In this document: positions 51,864-59,206 of the stretch, piece by piece
How positions within the stretch are numbered: position 1 is the stretch's first letter
Layout: the number at the start of each line of letters is the position of its first letter
Assembly: GCA_041690255.1 (NCBI GenBank)
Contig: JAWLHU010000006.1
Span: 124,001-188,000, forward strand
Direction: 5' to 3'
From: JAWLHU01 sp041690255
GTDB lineage: Bacteria; Bacillota; Sulfobacillia; Symbiobacteriales; Symbiobacteriaceae
Length of the DNA stretch: 64,000 bases
The notes under the pieces: model-generated
Told to the model about the DNA's origin: nothing
The model's database searches: none
Seen by the model: the letters and a program-made list of their open reading frames with translations, nothing else
Position numbers and translations under genes: made by a program

Positions 51864-52346
51864 GTGCCCAGGAGTAGTGACCTGATCGGATTGCCCGTCC
51901 TGACCAGCCGTGAGATGAAACGAATTGGCCGCGTCCAGGAGATCCTCCTGACCAAGGACGGCTCCCGGATCTGCGGGCTGGTGCTCGATGGCGGCGGGCT
52001 GCTCCACCACCGTCGGGTGCTCGACTTCCGGGCGGTGAAGATGCTGGGCGCCACGCACGTGCTGGTGGAGGAGACCTATCTCGCCAGTGAGGCCGGCACC
52101 TGTTGCGGCGACTCCCTGCACGGGCTGCCCGTCCTCGACGTGACGGGTGAGGAACTGGGAATGATGGATGATATCCACTTCGACCCCAGCACAGGCCGGA
52201 TCGTTGCGCTCCAGCTCTCCCGTGGCTTTGTGGATGACCTGCTGGGAGGCAAGGGAGTGGTCGCCGTGGACGGACCGCTGTTGGCGGGCGAGGCGGCGAT
52301 CATGCTGAACGCCTCGGGAGAGCACTCAGGGGGGATTCACGTATGA
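51864..52346 (+). CDS. PRC-barrel domain protein (two barrels)
   Basis: 160 residues, composed of two PRC-barrel domains: DLIGLPVLTSREMKRIGRVQ with ILLTKDGSRICGLVL, and HGLPVLDVTGEELGMMDDIH with FDPSTGRIVALQLS. PRC barrels are found in photosynthetic reaction centres, RimM and many small proteins, where they bind RNA, proteins or membranes. GTG at 51864 is close to the first conserved residue. Its last four bases overlap the start of the next gene (ATGA), so translation is coupled. Confidence 0.85.
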   Translation: MPRSSDLIGLPVLTSREMKRIGRVQEILLTKDGSRICGLVLDGGGLLHHRRVLDFRAVKMLGATHVLVEETYLASEAGTCCGDSLHGLPVLDVTGEELGMMDDIHFDPSTGRIVALQLSRGFVDDLLGGKGVVAVDGPLLAGEAAIMLNASGEHSGGIHV

Positions 52347-52552
52347 GGTGTCCAAACTGTGACGGTCGGAGTATCGGTCGGGTCGGGTCCGAGCAATACT
52401 ACTGCTGGGACTGCTGCATTGAGTTCAATACGGGCCGGGGCGCCATTCGCATCTACCATGTGGATGCCGACGGCGAGTTGATCGCAGCCGCCACCCACCA
52501 GTCCCCAGAGAGCATGACGATGGGGGTCGTCCCGGCCACGCAACGTCGGTAA
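52343..52552 (+). CDS. Small zinc-ribbon protein
   Basis: 69 residues. Two CxxC pairs, CPNC at residues 3-6 and CWDC at ~21-24 (followed by CIEF), likely bind one zinc. The rest is short and polar (YHVDADGELIAAATHQS). ATG at 52343 follows GGGGGG and overlaps the previous stop by four bases. Function unknown; it accompanies the PRC-barrel and transporter genes. Confidence 0.75.
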   Translation: MRCPNCDGRSIGRVGSEQYYCWDCCIEFNTGRGAIRIYHVDADGELIAAATHQSPESMTMGVVPATQRR

Positions 52553-52569
52553 CGGGGGGAGAGACCAGC

Positions 52570-52764
52570 GTGCGAAATCAGAATGGGTTCCTGTCCGGAA
52601 TGTTGGCCGGCCTGGCGCTTGGCAGCCTCGTGGTGATCGCACTGACCCCGCAGGTCCGTGGTCCCGTCATGGAAGGGATGGGCGAGATGGGAGAGCGCAT
52701 GTCCGGTATGGGCCGCATGTGGCGTCGCGGCATGGGTGCGATGATGCCGGGTGACAATGGCTAG
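52570..52764 (+). CDS. Small Met/Gly-rich membrane protein (YtxH-like)
   Basis: 64 residues. One hydrophobic segment (residues 7-27, LSGMLAGLALGSLVVIALTP) with a Gly-rich start typical of YtxH-type small proteins, then a Met/Gly-rich C-terminus (MEGMGEMGERMSGMGRMW). GTG at 52570 follows GGGGGGAGAGA. It is followed after 3 bases by the transporter gene. Confidence 0.65.
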   Translation: MRNQNGFLSGMLAGLALGSLVVIALTPQVRGPVMEGMGEMGERMSGMGRMWRRGMGAMMPGDNG

Positions 52765-52767
52765 CCT

Positions 52768-53883
52768 GTGACCAGAAAAGGTCGGCGAACCGTTGCGGCG
52801 CTGGTGCTGGGTGGGTTGGTTCTGGCCGCCGGGTGGGCGCTCTGGACGATCCGCCCGGTGCTGGCGCCCTTTCTGCTGGCGATTGCCGTCGCCTACCTGC
52901 TCGCACCCCTGGTCAACGCCATCGCCCGGCTCGGGGTGAGCCGCGGCTGGGCGATTCTCGCGGTCTACCTCCTGCTGGGCGGGCTGACCGGCCTCGCGGT
53001 GGTCAAACTCCTGCCCCAGACCGCCCTGGAGGTCCAGCGGCTGACCGAGTCGATTCCTATCTACTCTGAGCGCGCCCGTGGCGTGGTGGACGGCCTCCAG
53101 CAGCGGGTCCGGGAGATGGGTCTGCCGCCTGAGCTGCGCGAGAGCCTGGACCGGTCGATCACCCAGATCGAGATCCGTTCGGTGGCGATGCTCCAGCAAC
53201 TACTGGATGTCCGGACGCTCTCCGCCGCGGCCGAGTTCCTCTTCAGCCTCCTGTTGGCGCCCTTCCTGGCCTTCTACCTGCTGAAGGACCTGGACCACTT
53301 CAAGGAGCGCTTTGTTCAATCTCTGCCTCGGAAGCACCGGCAGGAGATCCTGCAGTTGCTGCGGGGGCTTGACCGGGTGCTCTCCGGCTTCGTGCGGGGG
53401 CAGATCCTGCTGGGGCTTCTGGTTGGCCTGCTTGCTGCCGCGGCCAGCAGCCTGCTCGGCCTGCGCTTCGCCCTTCTGCTGGGCATATGGGCCGGTCTCA
53501 CCGAGTTTATCCCCTATGTTGGGCCCGTCCTGGGGGCAGTTCCGGCGGTCCTCGCGGCGCTCACCATCTCACCGTGGAAGGCGGCACAGGTGGCGATCGC
53601 CTTCGCCATCATCCAGCAGTTGGAGAACGCCGTGCTCTCGCCGAAGATCATGGGCGAATCGGTTGGGCTTCACCCGATCGTCGTCCTCTTCGCCGTCCTG
53701 ACCGGGGGATACCTGGCCGGCGGCTGGGGACTGATCCTGGCCCTGCCGGTCGCCGGGCTGGTCCGGGTGCTCTGGACCTTCCTGATCGCCCGCCTGACCG
53801 AGGTCTCCTCCGGGGCGGTTCTGGCAGCACCGGCCAGGCGGCCTGAGTCGGATCTGCCGGGAGACGGGGAACGATCTGATTGA
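52768..53883 (+). CDS. AI-2E family (PerM-like) membrane protein
   Basis: 371 residues, eight or so membrane segments with a cytoplasmic/peripheral middle section (residues ~85-135, VQRLTESIPIYSERARGVVD). The C-terminal half has the family motif ALLLGIWAGLTEFIPYVGPV and GAVPAVLAAL, then LENAVLSPKIMGESVGLHPI (the S-P-x-I-M-G motif). Family members export autoinducer-2, polyamines or ions. In Firmicutes this gene usually precedes alaS; here a terminator follows it. GTG at 52768 is 3 bases from the previous stop, so it belongs to the four-gene PRC-barrel operon. Confidence 0.9.
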   Translation: MTRKGRRTVAALVLGGLVLAAGWALWTIRPVLAPFLLAIAVAYLLAPLVNAIARLGVSRGWAILAVYLLLGGLTGLAVVKLLPQTALEVQRLTESIPIYSERARGVVDGLQQRVREMGLPPELRESLDRSITQIEIRSVAMLQQLLDVRTLSAAAEFLFSLLLAPFLAFYLLKDLDHFKERFVQSLPRKHRQEILQLLRGLDRVLSGFVRGQILLGLLVGLLAAAASSLLGLRFALLLGIWAGLTEFIPYVGPVLGAVPAVLAALTISPWKAAQVAIAFAIIQQLENAVLSPKIMGESVGLHPIVVLFAVLTGGYLAGGWGLILALPVAGLVRVLWTFLIARLTEVSSGAVLAAPARRPESDLPGDGERSD

Positions 53884-53894
53884 GGGGAAGCGAG

Positions 53895-53923
53895 AACGCC
53901 CGGCCATTCTGTGGTCGGGCGTT
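53895..53923. terminator. Terminator of the PRC/transporter operon
   Basis: AACGCCCGGCCA pairs with TGGTCGGGCGTT. Short T content after it. Lies between convergent genes. Confidence 0.75.
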
Positions 53924-53949
53924 GCGTTGCGCTATGCACGAACGATCAG

Positions 53950-54213
53950 CTACCCGCGTACCTTGGGGAGTTGATCGACCGTGTGGGCCAGGGTGTAGCC
54001 AAGCGATACCATGATGAACGAAAGGTCCAGAACCTCCTGGTACAACGCCTCTACCTCCGGGGCAGAGAGGGAGCCGCCGCTCTGCGAGAGCGCGGCGACC
54101 AGTTTGGGCAACCGCTGGCGTACCAGGACTTCAACGCCCTCCCGGGACTGGGCGCGGTTCTCCCTTAGCAGCCCGAGCGCCTGATCGCGGTGGGCTCGCA
54201 GGATCTCTTCCAC
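53950..54213 (-). CDS. Small helical protein, unknown function
   Basis: 87 residues and mostly helical: VEEILRAHRDQALGLLRENR, LVRQRLPKLVAALSQSGG and EALYQEVLDLSFIMVSLGYT. No family recognised. GTG at 54213 is chosen because AGAGGGGG lies eight bases upstream and the promoter at 54248-54277 starts transcription just ahead of it; earlier ATGs in the same frame lie in the promoter itself. Convergent with the transporter operon. Confidence 0.6.
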   Translation of the reverse strand: MEEILRAHRDQALGLLRENRAQSREGVEVLVRQRLPKLVAALSQSGGSLSAPEVEALYQEVLDLSFIMVSLGYTLAHTVDQLPKVRG

Positions 54214-54247
54214 CAGTTCGTCCCCCTCTATGTTAACCTTCTCACCC

Positions 54248-54277
54248 ATTATACAAGCGGCCAATGAAATGGGACAA
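54248..54277 (-). promoter_or_regulatory. Promoter of the small helical protein gene
   Basis: On the minus strand TTGTCC (54277-54272), 18-base spacer, TATAAT (54253-54248). Confidence 0.6.
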
Positions 54278-54379
54278 GTGCCTGAAACAGGGAGCGTCGA
54301 AAAACCCCGTGCAAAAAAGGCCGCATGTCATCGATCTTTCTCGTTGGATTCTACGTATTAGAGAGTGAAGGGGTCGATC

Positions 54380-54724
54380 ATGGTCAGAGTGGGGGGTTTC
54401 GACATGGAAGAGGGTAAGCTGTTTGACGCGTGTTTCGATCTACCCGGTGGTTACCAGGTGCAGATGATGGTACTGGTGGAGATCCCGGAGAAGCGGCCGC
54501 GCGTTGCCGTCTACCGCAGCCGGGTCTGGATTGGCCATGAGACCGAGTCGGATCCCATGCTCTACAAGAGCCAGGAGCATGACGAGTTGCGCCGCTCGAT
54601 CGATGGCTGCTACAGCCTGCTGCTTCACAGTGCCCGACACGTGATCGACTCTCCAACCGCACTCGAGGCGGTTCAGCAGCAGGTCCATACCTACTTCAGC
54701 GGTCCGGTGCCACAACTGCAATAG
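54380..54724 (+). CDS. Hypothetical protein upstream of the tRNA cluster
   Basis: 114 residues, soluble and acidic. It reads MVRVGGFDMEEGKLFDACFD and continues with a predicted strand-rich half (YQVQMMVLVEIPEKRPRVAV) and a helical C-terminus (HDELRRSIDGCYSLLLHSAR). No family recognised. ATG at 54380 follows GAAGGGG. Its stop is ~75 bases ahead of the tRNA promoter. Confidence 0.55.
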   Translation: MVRVGGFDMEEGKLFDACFDLPGGYQVQMMVLVEIPEKRPRVAVYRSRVWIGHETESDPMLYKSQEHDELRRSIDGCYSLLLHSARHVIDSPTALEAVQQQVHTYFSGPVPQLQ

Positions 54725-54801
54725 CGATTCGTATGACAAAGGGCGCTCGCACTTGAGCTGCTCTGCCATTTCCTGCGGACGAATTTGGCCCGCCATGTGG
54801 G

Positions 54802-54831
54802 TTGACAGAAGCGGTTGCATCGCGCTAGAAT
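54802..54831 (+). promoter_or_regulatory. Promoter of the tRNA cluster
   Basis: TTGACA (54802-54807), 18-base spacer, TAGAAT (54826-54831), ~30 bases ahead of tRNA-Lys. Confidence 0.8.
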
Positions 54832-54862
54832 AAACCCTTGTCAGGGCAACGACGCACAGCAT

Positions 54863-54938
54863 GGACCGCTAGCTCAACTGGCAGAGCATCCGACTCTTAA
54901 TCGGACGGTTGAAGGTTCGAGTCCTTCGCGGTCCACCA
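54863..54938 (+). tRNA. tRNA-Lys (anticodon CTT)
   Basis: 76 bases. Acceptor stem GGACCGC/GCGGTCC, D-loop AGCTCAACTGGCAGAGC, anticodon loop CTCTTAA with CTT, T-loop GGTTCGAGTCC and encoded CCA. Confidence 0.96.
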
Positions 54939-54944
54939 GTTCAT

Positions 54945-55020
54945 GCTGATGTAGCTCAGTAGGTAGAGCACGTCCTTGGTAAGGACGAGGTCACCGGTTC
55001 GATCCCGGTCATCAGCTCCA
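54945..55020 (+). tRNA. tRNA-Thr (anticodon GGT)
   Basis: 76 bases. Acceptor stem GCTGATG/CATCAGC, anticodon loop TTGGTAA with GGT, T-loop GGTTCGATCCC and encoded CCA. Six bases after tRNA-Lys. Confidence 0.96.
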
Positions 55021-55021
55021 C

Positions 55022-55050
55022 CGACCATCGCTCCTGGCGGTGGTCTTTTT
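55022..55050 (+). terminator. Terminator between tRNA-Thr and tRNA-Ile
   Basis: GACCATCGC and GCGGTGGTC form the stem, followed by TTTTT. It should end the tRNA-Lys/Thr transcript; tRNA-Ile begins directly after it and may depend on read-through. Confidence 0.75.
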
Positions 55051-55127
<77 letters not shown>

Positions 55128-55140
55128 TGACACATCTTGC

Positions 55141-55173
55141 CGTGTCGTCCATTCATTATGAGTGGACGACACG
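55141..55173 (+). terminator. Hairpin after tRNA-Ile
   Basis: CGTGTCGTCCA pairs with TGGACGACACG, an 11-bp perfect stem, but there is no T-run. Probable terminator or processing hairpin. Confidence 0.55.
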
Positions 55174-55229
55174 CTCGTTATCGGGTAGAATTAAGCTCTG
55201 ATCGATCCGATTTCGACCTCGGATCCATC

Positions 55230-55669
55230 GTGAGAGTTCGGTAGATGATCGCGCTGGGCGACTGGGGAGGCACCTGTGCCGTCTGTACCCGGAAGCCTGG
55301 TGAGGAACTTCCTGGCACCGCTATCGGTGAAGTCCGAGCTTGCCGCAAGGCAGGCGTTTGAGGGCCCGTAGTCGATAGAAAGTTGGCGCAGGGCGCAAGC
55401 CCTGGCGGCGTGAGCCGACGATGGGGAAGGCTGTCTTACACGCCTTGTGTGTGCAAGCGGCCTGTACCTGTAACGAGCTATAGAAACGCAAGCCGCCCGG
55501 TGACGGGCGGATGAGACGGGCAATCTCCGCCACGGTGCAAGTCCAAGTAGGGGCGCAAGCCCGGGTAGGACGCAGTCCCTTGCGTGAGCAGGGACCATGG
55601 ACAGTTGGTCGGTCCATGAGATAAATGATCATCCTAACGACAGAACCAGGGGTACTCCGAACTCTTACA
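55230..55669 (+). ncRNA. rnpB: RNase P RNA
   Basis: RNA subunit that matures tRNA 5' ends. It was recognised by conserved sequence and by pairing: P1 is AGAGTTCGG (55233-55241) with CCGAACTCT (55657-55665); P2 is GATGATC with GATCATC; P4 strands are CCTGG with CCAGG in the conserved GAGGAAC... and ACGACAGAACC regions. The run GTGCAAGTCCAAGTAGGGG, CCCGGGTAGGACGC and GAGATAAATGATCATC closely matches the 3' half of bacterial A-type RNase P. The 5' conserved box reads GAGGAACTTCC instead of the usual GAGGAAAGTCC. It lies next to the tRNA genes. Exact ends are estimates. Confidence 0.92.
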
Positions 55670-55672
55670 AGG

Positions 55673-55707
55673 AAACCCGCTTCGCTCTAGGGCGAAGCGG
55701 GTTTTTC
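55673..55707 (+). terminator. Terminator of rnpB
   Basis: AAACCCGCTTCGC pairs with GCGAAGCGGGTTT around TCTAG, followed by TTTT. Confidence 0.9.
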
Positions 55708-55735
55708 TTATGCGCTGTTGTTGGCAGAGACCGTG

Positions 55736-56665
55736 TCAAGGCGCCAGGTGGATCACCTTAGCGTTGTGCCCCAGCCCGCTTGGCTCCAGCAGTGCCAGCG
55801 GGGTGGCGAGTGCCCCCTCCTCCCAGAGGAGGATCCAGGAGCGGCCGGGCAGGGCTGCACGGAAGGCCGCAGCCACGGCCGGGTCGGGCCAGACATAGGC
55901 CGAGGCATCCGCAACTTCAGCCTTTCGAATGGTCAGGGAGCGGGCTGCACTGCGCATCAGGATTTGGCGATCAGACCACTTCCCCTTTGCGAGGACCTTG
56001 CCGATTCCGGCCAGGGGATCATCCTCGGCCGGCGGTTCCTCCCAGGCCGGCTGGAGCAGCGCCTGGAGCTGCACCTCCCCGCCGGCGCCCAGTGGCCAGC
56101 GCCCCTGCCACCGCAGGTGGCCGCTCAGCGTCCGGGCCAACCAGGGCACGGCGGGCGGAGGCGAAGGCTGCTCGGCCTTACCGAAGAGGCGGGCAATCAG
56201 GCCGGGGCCTCCGCCGGCGGTCGGGGGCGGAGGCGGGGGCGGGTCGGCCAGCAGGATCAGTTGGTCAGGCGCACTGCCGCTCAGGCCCACACAGGCCCAG
56301 ACGGTCTGGCCGACCAGGGGTAGCCGGGCGATGGGGAGCAGTTCGTCGCGCCGCCCTTTTCCTTTGGCAGACGCCGGCTTCAGCGGCTCCCACCGGCCGG
56401 GCGGAGGCTGGTCGATCGCCAGGCGAGCCCGGAGCATCCGGCAGGCGGACAGCGCCAGGCTAATGGCGGGCAGGGCCTCGGTCTCGCCCTGCGACTGGGC
56501 AACCCGGTCGATGAGTGCGGCCAGCTCGGGCAGGCCGGTCTCGCCCAGGTCCGACGCTTCGGCGGCCAGGCTCTGCGCTTCGCTTCCGGCGTTGCGCCAC
56601 CCCGAGGTGAGGATCCGCGCCAGCCGCTCTTCCACGTGGTGGATCCGTTCCAGGACAGGTTGCAT
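55736..56665 (-). CDS. Hypothetical protein, last gene of the MoxR/VWA/SWIM operon
   Basis: 309 residues, no family recognised. Helical N-terminus (VLERIHHVEERLARILTSGW), then a mixed region with Pro-rich linker (ADPPPPPPPTAGGGPG) and a C-terminal part (GRSWILLWEEGALATPLALL). No membrane helix. ATG at 56665 has GGAGGTG seven bases upstream; an earlier GTG at 56674 would overlap the SWIM stop by four bases. Since it follows the SWIM gene without gap, it is likely a sixth component of the system; similar SWIM-adjacent proteins are not known to me. Confidence 0.65.
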   Translation of the reverse strand: MQPVLERIHHVEERLARILTSGWRNAGSEAQSLAAEASDLGETGLPELAALIDRVAQSQGETEALPAISLALSACRMLRARLAIDQPPPGRWEPLKPASAKGKGRRDELLPIARLPLVGQTVWACVGLSGSAPDQLILLADPPPPPPPTAGGGPGLIARLFGKAEQPSPPPAVPWLARTLSGHLRWQGRWPLGAGGEVQLQALLQPAWEEPPAEDDPLAGIGKVLAKGKWSDRQILMRSAARSLTIRKAEVADASAYVWPDPAVAAAFRAALPGRSWILLWEEGALATPLALLEPSGLGHNAKVIHLAP

Positions 56666-56670
56666 GCGCA

Positions 56671-58053
56671 TCACCTCCGCCGTGGGCCGTCAGGGAAGAT
56701 CGGCCCATGCTCCCAGGCGAGGCCCGGGGCGACCAGTGCGAGGCAGTGGAGACGGAGCCCGGGGTGATCCAGCGAGAGGAGGCCAAGGAGGGCGACAGGT
56801 GCGCCGGGTTCGAGCAGGGAGGAGAGTTCCTTGCGCCAGCCGTCGGGCCACTCCAGGGGAAGGAACCGGCCGGACTGATCCAGCGCTCCGACCAGGTCAC
56901 CCTGGGTGAGAAGGCTGGTCGGGCGGAAGAGCACGGGGATTCGCTCGGGCGCAAAGGGGTCACTCAACCGGGCGACCAGCCGCTCCCGCAGGACCGCCAG
57001 GTCGGCCGGCGCCCGCTGGATCAGCCGCTCGATGTCGGCCAGGGTGAGCGGCGCCCGCCGGGCCCGCCTCAGCTTAATCCGCTGGGGGGCGGGGCCGGGG
57101 TAGAGGCCGGCTTCATCCACCAGGAGCCGGGTCCGGTGCCGGGGCTTCGGCCCCTTCCAGAGGGCTCGCGGCGTGATCTGGCGTTCGATCAATACCCGCC
57201 CGCTCGCCAGGTCAGCCAGGTAGCTTGACTCTACCTGAAACTCCCCGTCGCTCTCGGCGAGGGAGGCCACCTCAACCAGCTCAAGGCCCACCACGGGCTC
57301 GAGATCCTCGTCCCGCCAGACCTTGCCGAGCAGTTCCTCCGCCCCCTGGGGATCGAGGCTCAGCCTGCCCTCCAAATGGTTCCGGGTAGCGGTCAGGGTC
57401 AAATAGAGGTCGGCCGACAGGTGGGCAAAGCCGGTGGACTCGCTCACCGCTGCCCGCTGCAGGGCCAGGAGCAGGTTGCCCAGGCGGCGGAGCTTCAGGG
57501 AGCGGACCAGCTCGCCGGCATCAGCAAGGAGGGCCGCCTTTTCGGGCCCCAGGGTCATGAGGCCACCGGCGGCCAGTTCGAGCATCAGCCGTTCTACCGT
57601 CTCAAGGCCGGCCGCCTGCAGGTCCGCCTTCGTCGCTTTGGGCGCCCTGGCGGACTTGCGGGGTGCTTCGTCGCCGCCCGACTCCTTTTTGGCCCGAGCC
57701 GGCTTCTTCGCCGCCGGCTCGGGCGGCGGCTCTGCCCGGGCGAAGTCACCAGGCCGCTCCAGCAGGGCGGAGCAGACCGCAACGACATGCTTGCAGTGCC
57801 TGTTCCGCCGGTGGGCCGGGCAGGTGCAGGTCACCTTCACCTCATCGCCAAAGGCGATGGAGACCCGGTATTCGGTGGAGCCGGAGACGGTGGCGTACCC
57901 CGTGGTGCCGGCCACGGCCCCCTGCTTCACCAGCCCCTTCTTCAGGTAGTCGCGTCCGGCGGCGTAGGCAGAATCCCCGGCCAGTTCCCGAAGCCGTTGC
58001 CCCAGGTCGATGAGGGCTGGGTGCTCGCTTGGGTCAAAGGGGGTGTCAGCCAT
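56671..58053 (-). CDS. SWIM zinc-finger protein (YehQ-like)
   Basis: 460 residues. The SWIM motif CxCx7CxH is CTCPAHRRNRHCKH near residues 76-89, in a compact N-terminal domain. The remaining ~350 residues are helical and Leu-rich without a recognised family. SWIM domains bind nucleic acid or proteins. Its start overlaps the upstream VWA stop by 8 bases (GAGGGG is the ribosome site), so translation is coupled. In E. coli the gene yehQ has the same domain and the same neighbours (from memory). It should act together with the MoxR-type ATPase. Confidence 0.85.
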   Translation of the reverse strand: MADTPFDPSEHPALIDLGQRLRELAGDSAYAAGRDYLKKGLVKQGAVAGTTGYATVSGSTEYRVSIAFGDEVKVTCTCPAHRRNRHCKHVVAVCSALLERPGDFARAEPPPEPAAKKPARAKKESGGDEAPRKSARAPKATKADLQAAGLETVERLMLELAAGGLMTLGPEKAALLADAGELVRSLKLRRLGNLLLALQRAAVSESTGFAHLSADLYLTLTATRNHLEGRLSLDPQGAEELLGKVWRDEDLEPVVGLELVEVASLAESDGEFQVESSYLADLASGRVLIERQITPRALWKGPKPRHRTRLLVDEAGLYPGPAPQRIKLRRARRAPLTLADIERLIQRAPADLAVLRERLVARLSDPFAPERIPVLFRPTSLLTQGDLVGALDQSGRFLPLEWPDGWRKELSSLLEPGAPVALLGLLSLDHPGLRLHCLALVAPGLAWEHGPIFPDGPRRR

Positions 58054-59206
58054 GGTGAGCCCCTCCCTTCAGCGACCGCTCCACCGCTTCGACCAGCTTG
58101 TCGGGGGTGGCGGCGAAGGTGGGGATATCCAGGGCGGCCACCCTGCGGGCCAGCGAGTCGTCGTAGCTGGCCCGGCCGGCGTCGTTCAGGGCCAGGACGC
58201 AGAGCACGTGGGAACGGCCCTCCCTCAACCGGGCCAGGTGGGCCAGGAGGGCATCCCGGTCGCCGCCTTCGTAGAGGTCGGTGATCAGCAGGAAGATCGT
58301 CTTCTCGGGCTGGGTGACGAGGGAGGCCCCGTAAGCCACCGCCCGGGCGATGTCGGTCCCGCCGCCCAGCCGTACCCCGAAGAGGATCTCCACGGGATCG
58401 GAAAGCTGGTCGCTCACATCCGCGATGGATGTGTCAAAGAAGACCAGGCGGGTGTCGAGGGCCGGCAGGGAGGCGAAGACAGCGGCGATGATCGACGAGT
58501 AGACCACCGACTCGCCCATGGAGCCGGACTGGTCCACCAGGATCACCACCTTCCATTCATGGAAGCGACGCTGGTTGGCCCAGAAGTAGACGCGCTCGGG
58601 GATCACCTTGCGCAGGGCGGGCTGGTAGTTGCGCAGGCCGGCCCGGATCGTCCGCCGGATATCCAGGTTGCGGGCGACCCTCAGCGGGCTGTGCCGGTCC
58701 CGCTTCAGGGCCCCCATCAGCGCCTGGCGGGTCTGGGTCTCCAACCGCCTGCGCAGGTCCTCCACGATGGCCGCCACCACCTGCCGGGCGGTCTCTCGGG
58801 TCTGCTCGGGCATCAGGTCCTTGTAGGCCAGGATGGTCGCCACCAGCCCGACATCCTTCTCCAGGGACTGGAGTGACTCGGGCTCCAGGAGAAGCTGCTT
58901 CAGCCCCTTCCGCTCAATCGCATCCTTCTGCAGGAAGGAGACGACCGGGGAGGGGAAGTAGCGACGGATATCCCCCAGCCAGGTGGGTAGGTACGGGCTG
59001 GAACCCCCTAGGCCGGCGGAGCGCTCCTCGCCGTAGAGGAACTCCAGGGCGCGGTCGATGCCTTTCAGGGCGCCGTTGCCCTGGACCTCCTGCTCGACGC
59101 CGGCCCAGAGCGAGCTGCTGCCCCCTGCACCTCCCTGCCGCTCCGGGCCCAGGATCAGCCGCCAGCGGAGGAGGGCTGCCCGGGCCTCGTCGTTACTGAA
59201 TGCCAT
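58046..59206 (-). CDS. VWA (CoxE-like) protein of the MoxR system (YehP-like)
   Basis: 386 residues. A helical N-terminal part (MAFSNDEARAALLRWRLILG) is followed by the von Willebrand A domain with the metal-binding DQSGS motif (VVILVDQSGSMGES) and the Thr/Asp residues of the MIDAS site (RLGGGTDIARA, LLITDLYEGG). VWA proteins of this type pair with MoxR ATPases to insert cofactors or remodel targets. ATG at 59206 overlaps the end of the DUF5682 gene by 14 bases; a longer frame to 59308 lies fully inside that gene and has no ribosome site. Confidence 0.9.
   Translation of the reverse strand: MAFSNDEARAALLRWRLILGPERQGGAGGSSSLWAGVEQEVQGNGALKGIDRALEFLYGEERSAGLGGSSPYLPTWLGDIRRYFPSPVVSFLQKDAIERKGLKQLLLEPESLQSLEKDVGLVATILAYKDLMPEQTRETARQVVAAIVEDLRRRLETQTRQALMGALKRDRHSPLRVARNLDIRRTIRAGLRNYQPALRKVIPERVYFWANQRRFHEWKVVILVDQSGSMGESVVYSSIIAAVFASLPALDTRLVFFDTSIADVSDQLSDPVEILFGVRLGGGTDIARAVAYGASLVTQPEKTIFLLITDLYEGGDRDALLAHLARLREGRSHVLCVLALNDAGRASYDDSLARRVAALDIPTFAATPDKLVEAVERSLKGGAHHG

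Noticed and set aside
54440..54862. 140-residue minus-strand frame
   Set aside because: It overlaps the tRNA promoter and the hypothetical gene at 54380 and has no ribosome site.
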